From positions 1,054,001 to 1,118,000 of the forward strand of contig JAUIRK010000885.1 of the NCBI GenBank assembly GCA_030549495.1: a stretch of 64,000 bases of DNA, in the 5' to 3' direction. This document shows, piece after piece, positions 34,850 to 46,565 of this stretch (position 1 is its first letter; each line of letters starts with the position of its first letter). The notes under the pieces were generated by a model. The model did not search any database. It saw nothing but the letters and a program-made list of their open reading frames with translations, and had not been told where the DNA came from. The DNA is from Nectonema munidae. Lineage: Eukaryota; Nematomorpha; Nectonematoida; Nectonematidae. A program made the position numbers and the translations under genes.

Positions 34850-36140
34850 GTATAACAATCAGTAGCGGACTGGATTTATCAACCAGGAAAAGGCATAACG
34901 AAATCACGCATGAAAACAAGGAATTCTACAGAATGAGAAAATGTGGAAGCGGATATGAAATCTAAATTTGCTAGACCCTTCATCAGCCCAAATGTTCAAG
35001 TCGCAATACGCCCTGTTTATATAAAATATATTCAATTAATTGTATGTCTAGATTCTCTTTACAATAAGAAAAATTTCTTCAAATCATCTTTATAATCGCA
35101 TATTATTTGTATTTATGGAAATCTAAACGCGATTTTTATGTATAAATACAAACATATTTCCTAGAACTAAGCCACATGGTTCATGACGAATATAAGTTCG
35201 TCATCACTAGTCCGGAAATAACTAATTTACAACAATCAGCAGTTTGGAACTGCCTTCGGCTAAAATAAATTCAAATTCTGCAGCACAAACAGTTAATTAT
35301 TTGAATAAAGCTCAAACACCGAGCATTGTGCATTATCCGAATAGTTTGAACTCTTGAAAAAACGGAATTAATTTAATAAATAAACCAGTTAGCAACTGGG
35401 TTTTGTGATCAAAATCGTGCCAAACTAATGATAATAATCAATTGTATTATTATTTTAAGATAATAGTTTATATTATTGATAAAATCTTAAGTAAAATACA
35501 ATTTTTTAATAATTTGAAACAAGTGATATACATATTAGAAGATAAAAAGAATAGGTTCGTCTTTTAGTTTGTTTATTCGTTACTTTGTTGAATAGTTTAT
35601 TGATTAGTTTTAAACGAGAGATAAAAAAAGATAAAGAAGTAGATAAAAAGATTGTGAAAAATAATAGTAAGTAGGCTAAAACATAGAGTGTATAGACACA
35701 TTCAAAAAAATATTTTTTTTTCAAATTTCTCATTCCCAATATAGCAAAACATGAGAAATTATATACATATCATGTAAAAACACTCAATTTTTTTGATCTA
35801 TACAAAAAACTCCCGCACGAATAAAAATGAAATTTTAAAATGAGAAAATTAATTTAGAAAGAAATGAGAGTCTATCGAGGAAGAAATTAAGATCTTTGTG
35901 GAGTTCAGTTTAGTTTAATTTAATCATAATTTGATAAAAGGGGTCTTTAATCCTTGATAAAAAATTTTATCCCAAGATACCATACTACCACACTTAAAGA
36001 TAAAACTATTTCAAAAAATATGGTTTTTTTAAAACTAGTTAAAAAATAAAAAAAATTATATCTCGTATGTATATTGTATATATTTTAAATATTTGAAAAA
36101 ATAATTTTATTTTTTTCATAGAAAAATCTTTAATTAAATA
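34850..36140. other. Non-coding stretch before the C-x-HH transposase
   Basis: CAGTAGCGGACTGG near 34859 looks like a MITE end, but no partner was found. A short hairpin GACGAA/TTCGTC lies at about 35184-35202. No gene seen. Confidence 0.35.
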
Positions 36141-36150
36141 TAAATTTAAA

Positions 36151-37945
36151 ATGGCTCCAAACTTTTCAAAAAAATCAGCAACTAGTATAATAAAAAACAA
36201 AGAAAAGTGGAGAAAAAATTTGATTAATTTTGATAAATCTACTTTCAAAAGACGTCCTGATTTTCCCATTGTGGAAAAAGAACTTATATGTTTGAATAAA
36301 ATGCCGACATGCAGAACAATAATCGGGCGCTATCTTGCCCTTTCAGCTGAAATAAAGGAAAAAAAATCTAGAATTACCATAATTTCGACAGAATTAATAA
36401 AACTTTGGACTAATAGGCTGAATTTTCCTATTTTATCTTTACAAACAATAGAAAGAAAGTTAAAACATTTGTTTATCGAAAGAGAAAATAATTTAAAAAG
36501 AAAAGGAAAATATGACTTTGATAAATTGTTTGATATCACTAAGTTTGATGGTATTTGGCCATCAAGTGAAGAAAAAAAATTATATCAGCTTCAAGTTTCT
36601 TCCAATGGGAAGAGGGGTTATGTAAGTCAAACTTTATTACCTCTCCATCCATCAAAACGATACCTTATCAAAAAAGATGATGTAGAAAAAGCTGAAGAAG
36701 AGAAAAATTTTTGACATCAGAAAGTGATTCTGATTTTGTAAATGAAGAAAGCATTGACTGGTTTCCTGAATCTTCACGACGATCAAATGATAAACGTTCA
36801 AAAAAACAAAACACAAAAAGCGCTGTTTCTTTACTCAAAAAAGGTTTATCTTCAAGAAAAGCCGAGATAGTTTGCAAACAACTTTCTTGTGATGGAGTAA
36901 TATTACCGACACCCTCTCAATCTGCAATTAATCGAGCTGCATATAGAGAAGGAAATAGAGTTGTTGCTAACTTAAAAATGAACGTAATAAAAAAAATTGG
37001 TGCTTGCAATTTGACGGAAAAATTATTAAAAGATAGAATATCAGGTTGTTTTACTCAAAAATAGCAAGGAAGAAATCAAACTAGGTGTTTTAGAACTGAT
37101 GAATGGTAAAGCAATTGAAATAGCAAATGGTTTAATACGTCTTTTAGATGAATTTAATTTATGGCATTGTATTAAAATGATCATTACAGACACAACAAAT
37201 GTCAATATTGGTAAAAAAAAGTGGAGTTATTTTTCGCTTACAAAAAGAGTTTTTGAAAAGAATGCATCCAATACCTCAATACTATGGATGCCAACATCAT
37301 ATTCTAGATCGTGTATTACGACTGGTCATGGACAATCATTTTAATTCAAAGTCTTCATCTCCTAATTTTATGACTTCATCGAAAATTTAACAAAAAAATA
37401 TGAGATGCTTAAAAAAAATACCTCTGAGCTAATTTACCTGCATTGACAGTTGACTACCCAATAATTTGGAGAAAAGACATGAAACAGCTATACATTTTAA
37501 CAAAAGTTTTTAACAATTTTCAATCTAATGGGATTTTGTCTTCGTTTGTTTTGCCCACAAATTTACCTAATAGAAGTAACGCTCGGTGGAATTCGAGAGC
37601 AATATATGCTTTGCTTGCATTTATATTAATTCATGGGGAAAGAAAGAAACTCGAAAGTATTTGTCAATTTATTTCAAATGAATGGGCTGACTGTTGGTTC
37701 GATGACCAAAAATGGAAAAATGATAACCAAGCCTTGACCAAGCTAAAGTTTTATCTAGAAAATTACCCTAAAGCTCTACAAAGTATTCAGAAATTTTGGG
37801 GTACAGAAGAACCAAAGATTGACATTCCTATACTAACCAACCTGTTGAGCGTGCTGTTAAGATTTGTGAAGAACTATATTCTAAATGTAAAAGTGCAGAA
37901 AATTTAAACAAACGATTTTTATTGACCAATGAAATTGCTAATTAG
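36151..37945 (+). pseudogene. hAT-like transposase fossil, C-x-HH type (member 2)
   Basis: The first 187 codons (from ATG 36151) are open and include FDKLFDITKFDGIW, the cognate of DDLFDIGHLDAL in the member at 24.7-26.0 kb. After a frame change come LLKKGLSSRKAEI and a damaged stretch in place of a W-LHFDGK motif. EEIKLGVLELMNGKAIEIA, MIITDTTNVNIGKKKGVIF, YYGCQHHILDRVLRLVMD (about 37280-37335), SNARWNSRAIYALLAFI and TNQPVERAVKICEELYS end it, with stop TAG at 37943-37945. The matched signatures D-TT-x-N-x-G-K, C-x-HHI-D-VL and ARW-S-AIY show it is a divergent relative of that element on the opposite strand. At least five frame breaks are present. Terminal inverted repeats were not found. Confidence 0.75.
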
Positions 37946-38109
37946 TTTGAATAAACTGATTTATATTTCTCATACAATTAAAATTAGTTAACGTTGGGTG
38001 CGGGAACTAAGTTTCATATTTTTCAAATTTAATAACATTTTTGGTACTTCTACGTAAAAACTCATCTTTTCACACTATGGGAAAAAAAGTTTAAAAAATA
38101 GTCTATGTC

Positions 38110-38310
38110 TAGCTATGCATACGATATATATGCATCGTTTCGTTTATTCATAAGCTATGCTTTATAAAAGCGACCATTAATCTTTTGTGGACCAGTGTAA
38201 CACTTATGTCCCAAGAAATGAAAATCGCCTGTCTTAAACATATAATATTCGATCGAAAAATAAATCACACGATTTAGTCTTCAAAATTTGGTCTTCAAAG
38301 GGCATCCATT
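38110..38310. repeat. Dispersed repeat C, copy 2
   Basis: This is the partner of 10570-10765. It adjoins a stretch of unique-looking sequence (38310-38500). Confidence 0.55.
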
Positions 38311-38500
38311 TCGAGTTTCAAAGTCACATCCTGGCTAACATCCAATCAACCAATGGCTACATCCAATCTCACAAAAGGGGCATAAAATACACCGACTCTG
38401 ATGATGCTCAATATGAAGGATTGAATTAAACTTACAAAAGTTTGTCTTGGACGAAGAAAATGGCGATCTCACTGTTCTTCACAGCATGCAGGTTGGTCTC

Positions 38501-38593
38501 TTGGTATTGCGTGCATGCAAAAACTCTCTTTATCTCTTCTACGTTACATTTTAATTTTCACATACTTTCGATGATGAAGTGTGTTTTACGATT
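38501..38593 (+). repeat. 93-bp exact direct repeat, copy 2
   Basis: Identical to 34652-34744. Here the flanks are not repetitive, so this is the more likely source copy. Confidence 0.95.
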
Positions 38594-38599
38594 CCATGG

Positions 38600-39400
38600 C
38601 TCTAGTAATTAAATTTTTGATTAAAAATTTCCACGTCTGACACAACAAACGAGATAAAGTGTAGAGCATCCATCCATCCATCTATTGGCATCTAAGAAAT
38701 CGCATTCCACTCTTTTCCTCCTTTCCACTAATCTTGCGCGCGCTTCAGTGTAATTAGGAAATATTTTATCATAGCAAACACATACATGCTAACATACCAT
38801 GAGATTAACATTTATTAATATGAGCAGCACCCACGTTGTACTCACAGATCGAGAGAACCCTTAATAAAATTGTGATTTTTTTTATTAATTTTTTTTGTGT
38901 TTCCTCTTTTTTATTTTGATAAATAACGCCTTTCAAAGAATTTCATGCCTAAGTAAAGAAGTTATCAAGATGCGAATAGGCAAATAATTTGGTGTTACAC
39001 GGCTTTTAGGGTTTTTTTTAGGAAGGACTGGAGGAAGGATACTTGTCAGAGCTTTGAAACTGAATGTTCTTATACATATTTTTAACTACTACTTGGAACA
39101 TAATGCCACTATTTTTTAAATGTATCAATATGTTATATCTTAGTTAAAAAATTTGAGATAGTCAATTCTAACAATTTTTCTTTTTAACTGTCCGAAACTC
39201 TTTATCGGCGGGAGGGGGAGGGGTTTCTCCCACTCTTAACAACATTGAAAAATAATAAACAACGAATTTAAAGTAAAGAAAGACGAACTCAAAGTAAAAA
39301 AGCGTGTGTGTGGATCAGTCTTTTCAAAACTTTTCCTACACAACGCCCCCTTGAAAGCCATTTTTCAGCAAAAAAAACGCTCCATAAGAGAACATAATTT
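38600..39400. other. Mostly unassigned sequence
   Basis: No gene. A CATC tetramer run (CATCCATCCATCCATC, about 38669-38684) and a G-rich patch near 39210-39222 are present. At 39280-39300 GACGAACTCAAAGTAAAAAA matches the heptad repeat at 9460-9590. Confidence 0.4.
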
Positions 39401-39411
39401 GAAGGTAACAC

Positions 39412-39872
39412 CAGTGGCGTAACTAGGTGGGAGCGGTCCGCCCTGGGCGACACATTTTTAGGGGCGGCATATTTTGAAATCACTCATATATTGCAATCAA
39501 TATGATGTTAAGATCTTTATAACAGTTTGTGTTATAAGAGATTTTCATTTGACAAAAACACAAAAAACATGCATACACAACAAATCTGAGACCTGAAAAA
39601 AGTTTTTGACGAAGTTATTGAAGAGTTTGCTAATAAAAAAGCTAAAAAAATTCATCTATAAAAAGTTGAAAATGAATATTTGTATGTAATTAAATAAATT
39701 TTTAAGTTTTTTTTTATTTTTATATTAAAGCATTATTTTCTATTATAAACATTTATATAAAACTAATTTATAAATAAATAACATTTTATGCGTTTTTAAC
39801 CATTTTTTTTAAATAAAAAGGAGCGTCAAATTTATGACTCGCCCGAGCGGCAATTCTTATTGTTACGCCACT
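39412..39872 (+). mobile_element. hAT element, GTGGCGTAAC family, long copy keeping transposase C-terminal codons
   Basis: Ends are CAGTGGCGTAAC and GTTACGCCACT(A). Flanking 8-mers are GGTAACAC and GGTAACTC, seven of eight matching. The left half matches the short copy at 6249-6510 in inverted orientation. The extra sequence contains a short plus-strand frame, KVFDEVIEEFANKKAKKIHL then TAA at 39659-39661, which resembles the last residues of TTF/ZMYM1-type hAT transposases ('FA-x-KKARK' ends, recalled). The element is therefore a deletion derivative of a full hAT. Confidence 0.85.
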
Positions 39873-39889
39873 AGGTAACTCCCCCTACT

Positions 39890-41170
39890 TATAAAATATA
39901 TTTTATTTCAGAATAAGCAAATGTATATGACGCTTAAGTTTGTTATTTATCTTCCAAATTTTAAAGTTGCCTGGGATATTACTGAAATAATTTGACACTT
40001 TCTTTCATTACTACCACCACCAATTCCATTTTTACCATACAATCTTTGGCAAAATTAAAAAGATTTTACTCACTTCCAAATAGTGGAAAGACAATTGAAA
40101 CTTTTTTTTGCATCCAAAATTTATAAGATGCTTATATAAATTATTTTCTAAAATATAAATATCATAAATTATACAAAACATTTCTTTGTTTCTCTCAAGA
40201 AAAGAATTCAATACGCAAAACTTGTTATTCATAATTTTTCACAGCGCCCCTACGGATTTCAACACGCCCACTTTGGGAACCTCTGTTCTACATGGATAGA
40301 AATTTATATCTAAAAAGATGTTAGAATTTCGAGAAGATATCACATTAAAAATTGCTTACAAAATAATATCATGGAAATTTTGTTACCGATAAAAATTGGT
40401 ATTGGCGTAAGCATAATTGGGAAAACATGATTATATTGAGAAAGTCAAATCCATCCTACCTTAAATTAATTAGCCTCGAAAAAAAGTAAAAAAACTTCAA
40501 TACCTAAAAAGTTGAAAAATTCACCGTATTGATTCTTCGCAAACATGAAATTGCGTGTTGAATACACAATAGTGTTGTAGGCAGAAGAGTACACTCAAAT
40601 CATGGCAAAACTTTACTAAGGTAAAACAAAAAAAACACATTCATTTAGCTAAATCAAATTTTGTAGAATGAACGCGAACAAGGAAGGTCATGTTGCGTGG
40701 TATAATATTATGATTTATTATCTCTCCTATCTCACATCTACAATAGCTACAAAAACGTTCATCGTAGTGAGTTTTTCTCTATCGCTAAAATCTCATATTT
40801 TAATATTGAACATATACGCCCTTTATAATAATATGAAGGGTTCCCATCGGTATTTAAAATATCTAATGTGATTTCGCATATTATTCTTCTTTCTTAATTT
40901 TCTAATCAACTATCTAACTAACAAACAAACTACCAATTAATTAATTAAAAAATAATTGGGGCGAGTTTGTGAAAGTGATTTAGTGAGAGTTGGCTTTGAT
41001 GAGGGTTGATAAAACATGGGCTTTATATGTATTTTTTCAAAGGATAAGGAAAATTATTTTCCAAAATAATTTTAATTGTAGTCATAAATAATACTGTTAA
41101 CTTATTTTAACATATATACTCTTGGTTATTTATCAATATCATAACTTATTTTACTTTAACTTTGCTATCA
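39890..41170. other. Unassigned AT-rich stretch
   Basis: No gene. TTTGGGAACCTCTGTTC near 40273 resembles the TTTGGGAACCCCTGCTC block of repeat D but is too short to call. Confidence 0.35.
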
Positions 41171-41174
41171 TCAT

Positions 41175-41550
41175 CAGGGCCGTATCAAGGGATCGGCGCC
41201 CCAGTGCAAAAGTCCTGAATGGAGCCCCTCACCCCTTGTTCTTTCTTTTCTCACTCATCCCCACCCCATTTTGGCTTAAAAAGTGATTTAGAAAAAATAT
41301 TCAGATATATACTGACTGAGTCGAAGACAGTCTCCATTAGATGTTCATTTTTCGTGTTTTAGCAGCAGCAAAATTATCGATGACTTGTCAAAATCAACAC
41401 AATGAACTTCTTTCTCAATGCTCATAAGAGCCAGACTTTGGAGGCGGGCTTGCCCCATAGTGCTCCTTAGGTAGGAAAATAAAATAACACCTGCCTAGAT
41501 GTGGCGCCCCGGGGCAATCCCCCCACTGCCCTTTCCCTTAATACGGATGC
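41175..41550. mobile_element. hAT-like MITE, GGCCGTAT family
   Basis: The left end is CAGGGCCGTATCAAGGGA. The right end is TCCCTTAATACGGATGC, whose reverse complement aligns as CCGTATTAAGGGA. GGCGCCCC and GGCGCCCCGGGG blocks lie inside both ends. The outermost bases of the right end are worn, and no target duplication is evident. Confidence 0.6.
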
Positions 41551-41794
41551 ATATACCCTTATTTTTTTGAATGTTATGATAATTTCTATGGTTTTTACAT
41601 AAACAAAGCATTTTTATTTTATACTATAAAAGAATATTACATTTTATAGTAATCTCGAATTTCATTTCTTGCTTTTTGTCTTTTTATAACAGATATATCA
41701 ACTCATTTTTTAGTTTTTGCCCGACTATGGTAAATCATTTTTGGAGTTTTACGGTATACATCAGTTTAATAAAGGCCTGCTCTTGTGAGGGATT

Positions 41795-42025
41795 TAGAGT
41801 GTCGGTTTTTTATCATGGCTTTATTCCTTGGAAGAATTCAAAGATTTGAATGGTTAGATAAAGTGCTCTGGCAACGAGATTTTAGCATTGATAGAATCAG
41901 GATAACAACTTTCAGGGCTTTCGTGTTGGGATTGTATCTATCTCAAAGTTGTATTCAGATATATTAAATAAAATTTCTTGCAAACTAATCAATATCAAGG
42001 CATAGTTATGCAGTACAATTCTTAG
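41795..42025 (+). repeat. Dispersed repeat A, copy 3
   Basis: It shares GGAAGAATTCAAAGATTTGA, GGTTAGATAAAGTGCTCTGG and CAAGGCATAGTTATGCAGT with the other copies. It runs into the first bases of part B (TATGCAGT), then diverges. Confidence 0.7.
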
Positions 42026-42164
42026 ATAACTAACTAACGTTTTAGCAGAAACTCCGATTTAGTTCTTAAATCATGCAGACGATTTCCTGGTTTAAGGTAG
42101 TTTTATTACTGGAGAGTTTTATAATCAACACGGTACATTTGAACAGCTTGTGTCGAAATATGAT

Positions 42165-42236
42165 CAGAAAACTTTTGATCCTAGTTCAAACTAAGACGTT
42201 GTGGTATCGAAGGCAACTAACCCTACCCTACTCCCA
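42165..42236 (-). repeat. tRNA-headed SINE copy 4 (worn)
   Basis: The plus strand reads GATCCTAGTTCAAACTAAGA, GTGGTATCGAAGGCAACTAA and CCCTACCCTACTCCC. It matches the head region of the SINE at 53.5 kb at the TATCGAA and ACTC blocks. Orientation minus. Confidence 0.5.
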
Positions 42237-42682
42237 TGGTCAAGCAATTTTTCATTTATTATATCATTTTACTTAATCAGATTTGCTTTTTATGGTTAAT
42301 ACTAATAATATAAATTAAATTTCTATAATATATATCTATCTAATTTTATAATACAGTTTATGTTAATTTTTTTGATCCTCATTATTCTATAATTTATCAT
42401 GGAACATTAAATCGATGCATATTGGTTATCTCTACCCCCCCCCCTTCCCTCGCACCCTAGCTAAAAATCTTTTATTATAAAAATATCACTAGAAAATTTT
42501 TATTATCAAAAAGATAAATTGAGAAATTTAATTATTACTAAAATTTTGTCACTTAATTGAAAAAAATCTAACTAACTAACTCTTTTTTATGATAAAAAAG
42601 TTTTAATGGTACTTTTATTTTACTTTTTCATAATAAACTTTCAAGAGGTCAGCGGGAGATAACGAAAAAGTAACGCTCAAAC

Positions 42683-43376
42683 TAGTGTGTCCACTTTAAG
42701 GTCTTTTTTCATTCCTCGGGGAACGAGGACCTCGTAATTTTTGAAAATTTCCCCGGGGATTCCCCGGGGAAGAAAAAGCGATTTTTTTACAGTAAAAACT
42801 GTTCAGAAAAGAAAATTTAAAAGTCTCATATAAAATTTTTATTGAAAAAAATTTAAATGCATAAAAGATTTATGTTTTAAAAAAATATCTATGAAAAATT
42901 AGAGCGTTCAAAGATTCATCATTCAACTGGTTTCTTATTTTTGTAGAAAAATAACCCATTGACAAAAACACTCTTTCGGCATCCACAGAAGTTGGTTTTA
43001 TGCTCTTTAAATTTTTGAATAAAGTTTCTAAAACTTCGGGCCTCCTACTTGTTTCTAAATAAAGGTCAAATGTTTTTTTCATTATTTCCTCTATGCTTGA
43101 AATCTTGCTTTTAGTTTCAAGTTCTTCATTTTCATTAATCTTCAGAAATTCGTCCAATTCCTCCTTCACGATTTTCTTCTCTGTTTTTTGGTTGCTAACG
43201 ATTAATGTTTCCTCTTTCTTCTCCGCTACTTCGATATTTTTGTCGTCGGATTCGACAAAAATTTTTTTTCAAAAATTTCCCGAGGAAATTTAAAAATTTT
43301 TTTCGAGGACGAGGATTTTGAAATTTCACGATTCCCTGGGGACTCGAGGACGAGGAATCCCGGGGTGGACACCCTA
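42683..43376 (-). mobile_element. Internally deleted hAT element with exact 8-bp duplication
   Basis: The flanks are GCTCAAAC at 42675-42682 and GCTCAAAC at 43377-43384, identical. Ends are TAGTGTGTCCAC and, reverse-complemented, TAGGGTGTCCAC, followed by sub-terminal CCTCGGGGAACGAGGACCTCG/ATTCCTCGTCCTCGAG blocks. The interior holds only the C-terminal end of a minus-strand hAT transposase (42870-43262). The sharp target duplication implies a relatively recent insertion. Confidence 0.93.
42870..43262 (-). pseudogene. hAT transposase C-terminal dimerisation domain (remnant)
   Basis: About 130 open codons on the minus strand end at 42870. The first part is charged (IFVESDDKNIEVAEKKEE, KIVKEELDEFLKINENEE). 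The last 65 residues, KKTFDLYLETSRRPEVLE, IKPTSVDAERVFLSMGYF and TKIRNQLNDESLNALIFHR, match the hAT C-terminal domain pattern 'PTS-x-AER-F-S-x-G-x3-TKIRN-RL-DE-x-L'. No start codon or catalytic core precedes it inside the element. It is a leftover of an internal deletion, not a functional gene. Confidence 0.9.
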
Positions 43377-43389
43377 GCTCAAACCAATG

Positions 43390-46340
43390 AATAAATATTT
43401 TGTCTAACGAAACTGTGAAATAAGTAAAGCCGATGGTAAGTGGTGGGAGCGTAGGCTATTGATCTCGTTTCGTCATCGTTAGATCACTTTCTTCTGTCCA
43501 GTTATGGAAGAAATTTTTTTCCTTGGATGAGACACCAACAATAAAAAACAACCAAAAGCATTTACATTTGCATAACTATTTAAAAACACCTTTTTATAAA
43601 AGATTGAACAATGTTATCAGGGGTGTGGACTGGCCGCTGGCGTGTAGGTCAACAAATGCAAGTCTTCTAGTTATGTTTTATAAACCAACTCCAACTCCTG
43701 ACTTAACATAATTTTAAATACTATGATAGCCTGTAATAGAGGGTTGTGTAACTTGCAGCATTTAGCCGACCGTAATGAGATTTAGGCGGATTATATCAAG
43801 CATAACTTATTTCAGTATATATATACAAAATATTGGCTTAAGTAATAGAGATGGCAGAAGTTTTAAAGCTTTAAAATATGAACTGAAGATGCATATAAGG
43901 AAAGAAAGGGTTTCAGAGCAGAAGGATATAAAACTAGAATTTTATATCCTAAAGTTAGCTTCTCCTCAATCGGAGTACTTCTCACACATGATATACTGAA
44001 AATGTAAATTAACTCAGAATATTAAACTTTACTAATAGATTTAGTAACGGCTTAGAAAGACCTCTCCACCGCCCAGTCAGGACTAGATATGGAAATTTGA
44101 AATAAAAGTGTTACAAATTATTAGTACACTACTATTTAAGTCTAAAAGGGCTCCATTAAAATTTCATTGATGATATACTAATAGAAATAAATTCTGAGCT
44201 GGAGGTGGACCGCCGTTACTGCCTTTCTTAGTTCGCCACTGCAAAATACACCCCCCCCCCCCCCTAAATATACTAAATAATTAATAAATATACTAAAAGA
44301 TATACTAAATTATACGTATATCTTGAATACACTGAAATATACTCAAAATCACAATTTCAAAAATTATCATTTTCTGTGGTCTCATATTAATACTCACTGT
44401 CCGCTAGAAAATTGATTTTAACTTCTTCTTGAAAATAAAACAATGCATTTCTGTGGGTTGTGTGCAACAAAAGCAGTGTAAAATTGTATTAATTCTACAC
44501 GTGTTGAAGGGGAAGCGTAAAACATCCCTCTCCACCCCTAACTACAAAAGTTATTGTATAAAATTGGGAATTTAGAAACTTTTTCTAAAATCTCTAGCTG
44601 CATATTTTGATACCATTTTCATGGTAGTTGAATGCCCCTCTCATGTCAAAAACTTTCAACAAAAAGAAGGACTGCCCTTCCAGCCCCAAAAGGATTCATA
44701 AATCACAGTGAATAAACAAAACATAAAGCATACTTGTCAAGAGAAAAACGTAACGCTCGGTGGAAAGAAGAGAAAAAAAGAAAAGTGGATGGTGACGATC
44801 GCAGAAAATCAAATATTTACAAAGAAGGATGAACAGATGAAATATATACATAAAGATCAAAGCAGAATATTTTCGGAAAATGGCATAAGTGTGACGCTGA
44901 TTTAAAAGAATGATCACTTCAAGCAAATAATAACAACAAATATTAATAATAATCTAGTGGCATTGTTTTATTTTGAAGTTTGTATAAAAATATCAATCAA
45001 TTGATCGATTTGTGTGATTCATAATGTAGTAGTAGCGCACCACACGCAATTTAGCAAATCACTAAATTGAATTACTACTCCCTTTATGCTGCAAAAACAG
45101 TGGCGTCGTAAATTTTATTGTTTTTGCACATCACACGTTGATGCTCACGTGAAAATCTTGATTTTATGTTAATGCTTAATTTTCTCATTGTTATTCTACG
45201 CTATATAAATATTTAACTTCTTCGAGTGTTTGAATGTAGGTAACCTTGATTTAAGATGCTATACTCATAAAAATTTGTTTTCACATGACACTTTCTTTTG
45301 ATTTAATCATTCATGTTAACTTTCTCATCGGCATGACCGCTTTAACAACCATTATCCTCAAAAATGATTCTCTTCAAAAACTTCCTCACCTCATACCATC
45401 GTACATTAAATTTATATCATCATCCTTCATAAAAGCGCAACCAGAAGGTGCGGAATATCAAAGAAGAATCAATTCTTTTTAAATTTGTTAAAATCATTAA
45501 TTTTAATTGCTCAATAAATGCATTTTCTTCTCTTCGAGTTTTACATATTCTTACAAAATATTATTATAGTTTTTTTTATACTTGCCATTCTTAGGATTCA
45601 TGGTTGCCTTCTTCATCATCTATATAGCACTCTCGAATTCGTCATATTCTGCCTCATACTGTCGTCTAAGCCACGTAAACTTGGTCCTCAGTCTGTCTCG
45701 CTTAGACACGTTAAAACTTTATATTGCAAAGTAGGGTGACTTTAATAAAATATACGTTGAAGAAGCGTTGTAACGCGGTCTTTATTATCCAAAGTAGTCA
45801 TCCGCGTTTTATGTGATCCACGTTATAGGCCTATATTATCTACTAACATAGATCACCGAATGTTTAAGCCTACGCCGATGCAGACGTCTACAAAAGCCTA
45901 GTAGAATCTCATTTCAAGGAAGGTCAATGTTCCTATCCATTGTCCAAATATAAAAAGAAATAAAGATATTTTGCATTCTGAAATAAAAATATACGTGACT
46001 TCATTGAAGAAGGAGAAAGGCGGCCGTTCAGAGTCAGCCAGCTCAAGTATACAAGCTGCTTTCTGTAACCACTTTAGAAGTCGAAGATGATTACCAGCTC
46101 AGGTGGCTGTATTAAGGGCTGGTAGACTGGCTAATTCTTTAGTAACAAATCAGCCTTACGAGGAAGATTTTTGGAATGGAAAGGAGATAGATTCTGGTCA
46201 AGCAAGAGTAGCTTTGTTTAATATTCGCCTCACAGATAAGAGGGTGAGAGATAAATTCAAAATTATTTTTATCATATCACCTAATTTTTTGGCTATGATA
46301 AAAATCTGATATTTTTGATAAAAATACAATGACATGAATA
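43390..46340. other. Unassigned stretch with scattered MITE-like ends
   Basis: No gene recognised. CAGGGGTGTGGACTGGCC near 43618 and TAGTTCGCCACTG near 44229-44241 look like single hAT-type ends. A C-run of about 17 lies at 44248-44264. The frame at 46103-46309 (LANSLVTNQPYEEDFWNGKE then RVALFNIRLTDKRVRDKF) looks protein-like but is not one I know. Confidence 0.35.
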
Positions 46341-46345
46341 AACGT

Positions 46346-46553
46346 TTAAGAAACGTGCTTTGTCATATATGAAATTACATCGTAGAACTCATGTTCGTTT
46401 ACATATTTATGCTGCATTTTAAACCCTTTTTTGTGAGAGGTACCTGCTTCAGCTGAGTCCAAACGCTCATGTTCATCCCATGAATTTAAAATATAATTGA
46501 TCTGGCGGGACAAACACGATGCTCCATTCAGCACGTAATTCCTACGACTGCAA
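46346..46553 (-). CDS. Candidate last coding exon of an unknown host gene
   Basis: The minus strand has an acceptor-like ATTTTGCAG (46554-46562), then an open frame RRNYVLNGASCLSRQINYIL, NSWDEHERLDSAEAGTSHKK and YVNEHEFYDVISYMTKHVS ending in TAA at 46346-46348. Composition is more balanced than the surroundings and residue use is protein-like. No homolog comes to mind and no AATAAA follows closely, so this is weak. A decayed element frame is possible. Confidence 0.28.
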
Positions 46554-46565
46554 AATTAACACAGT

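Noticed and set aside
45285-45739. Two adjacent plus-strand frames with hydrophobic segments
   Set aside because: No shared motif, no splice or start context, and AT-rich codon use like the surrounding spacer.
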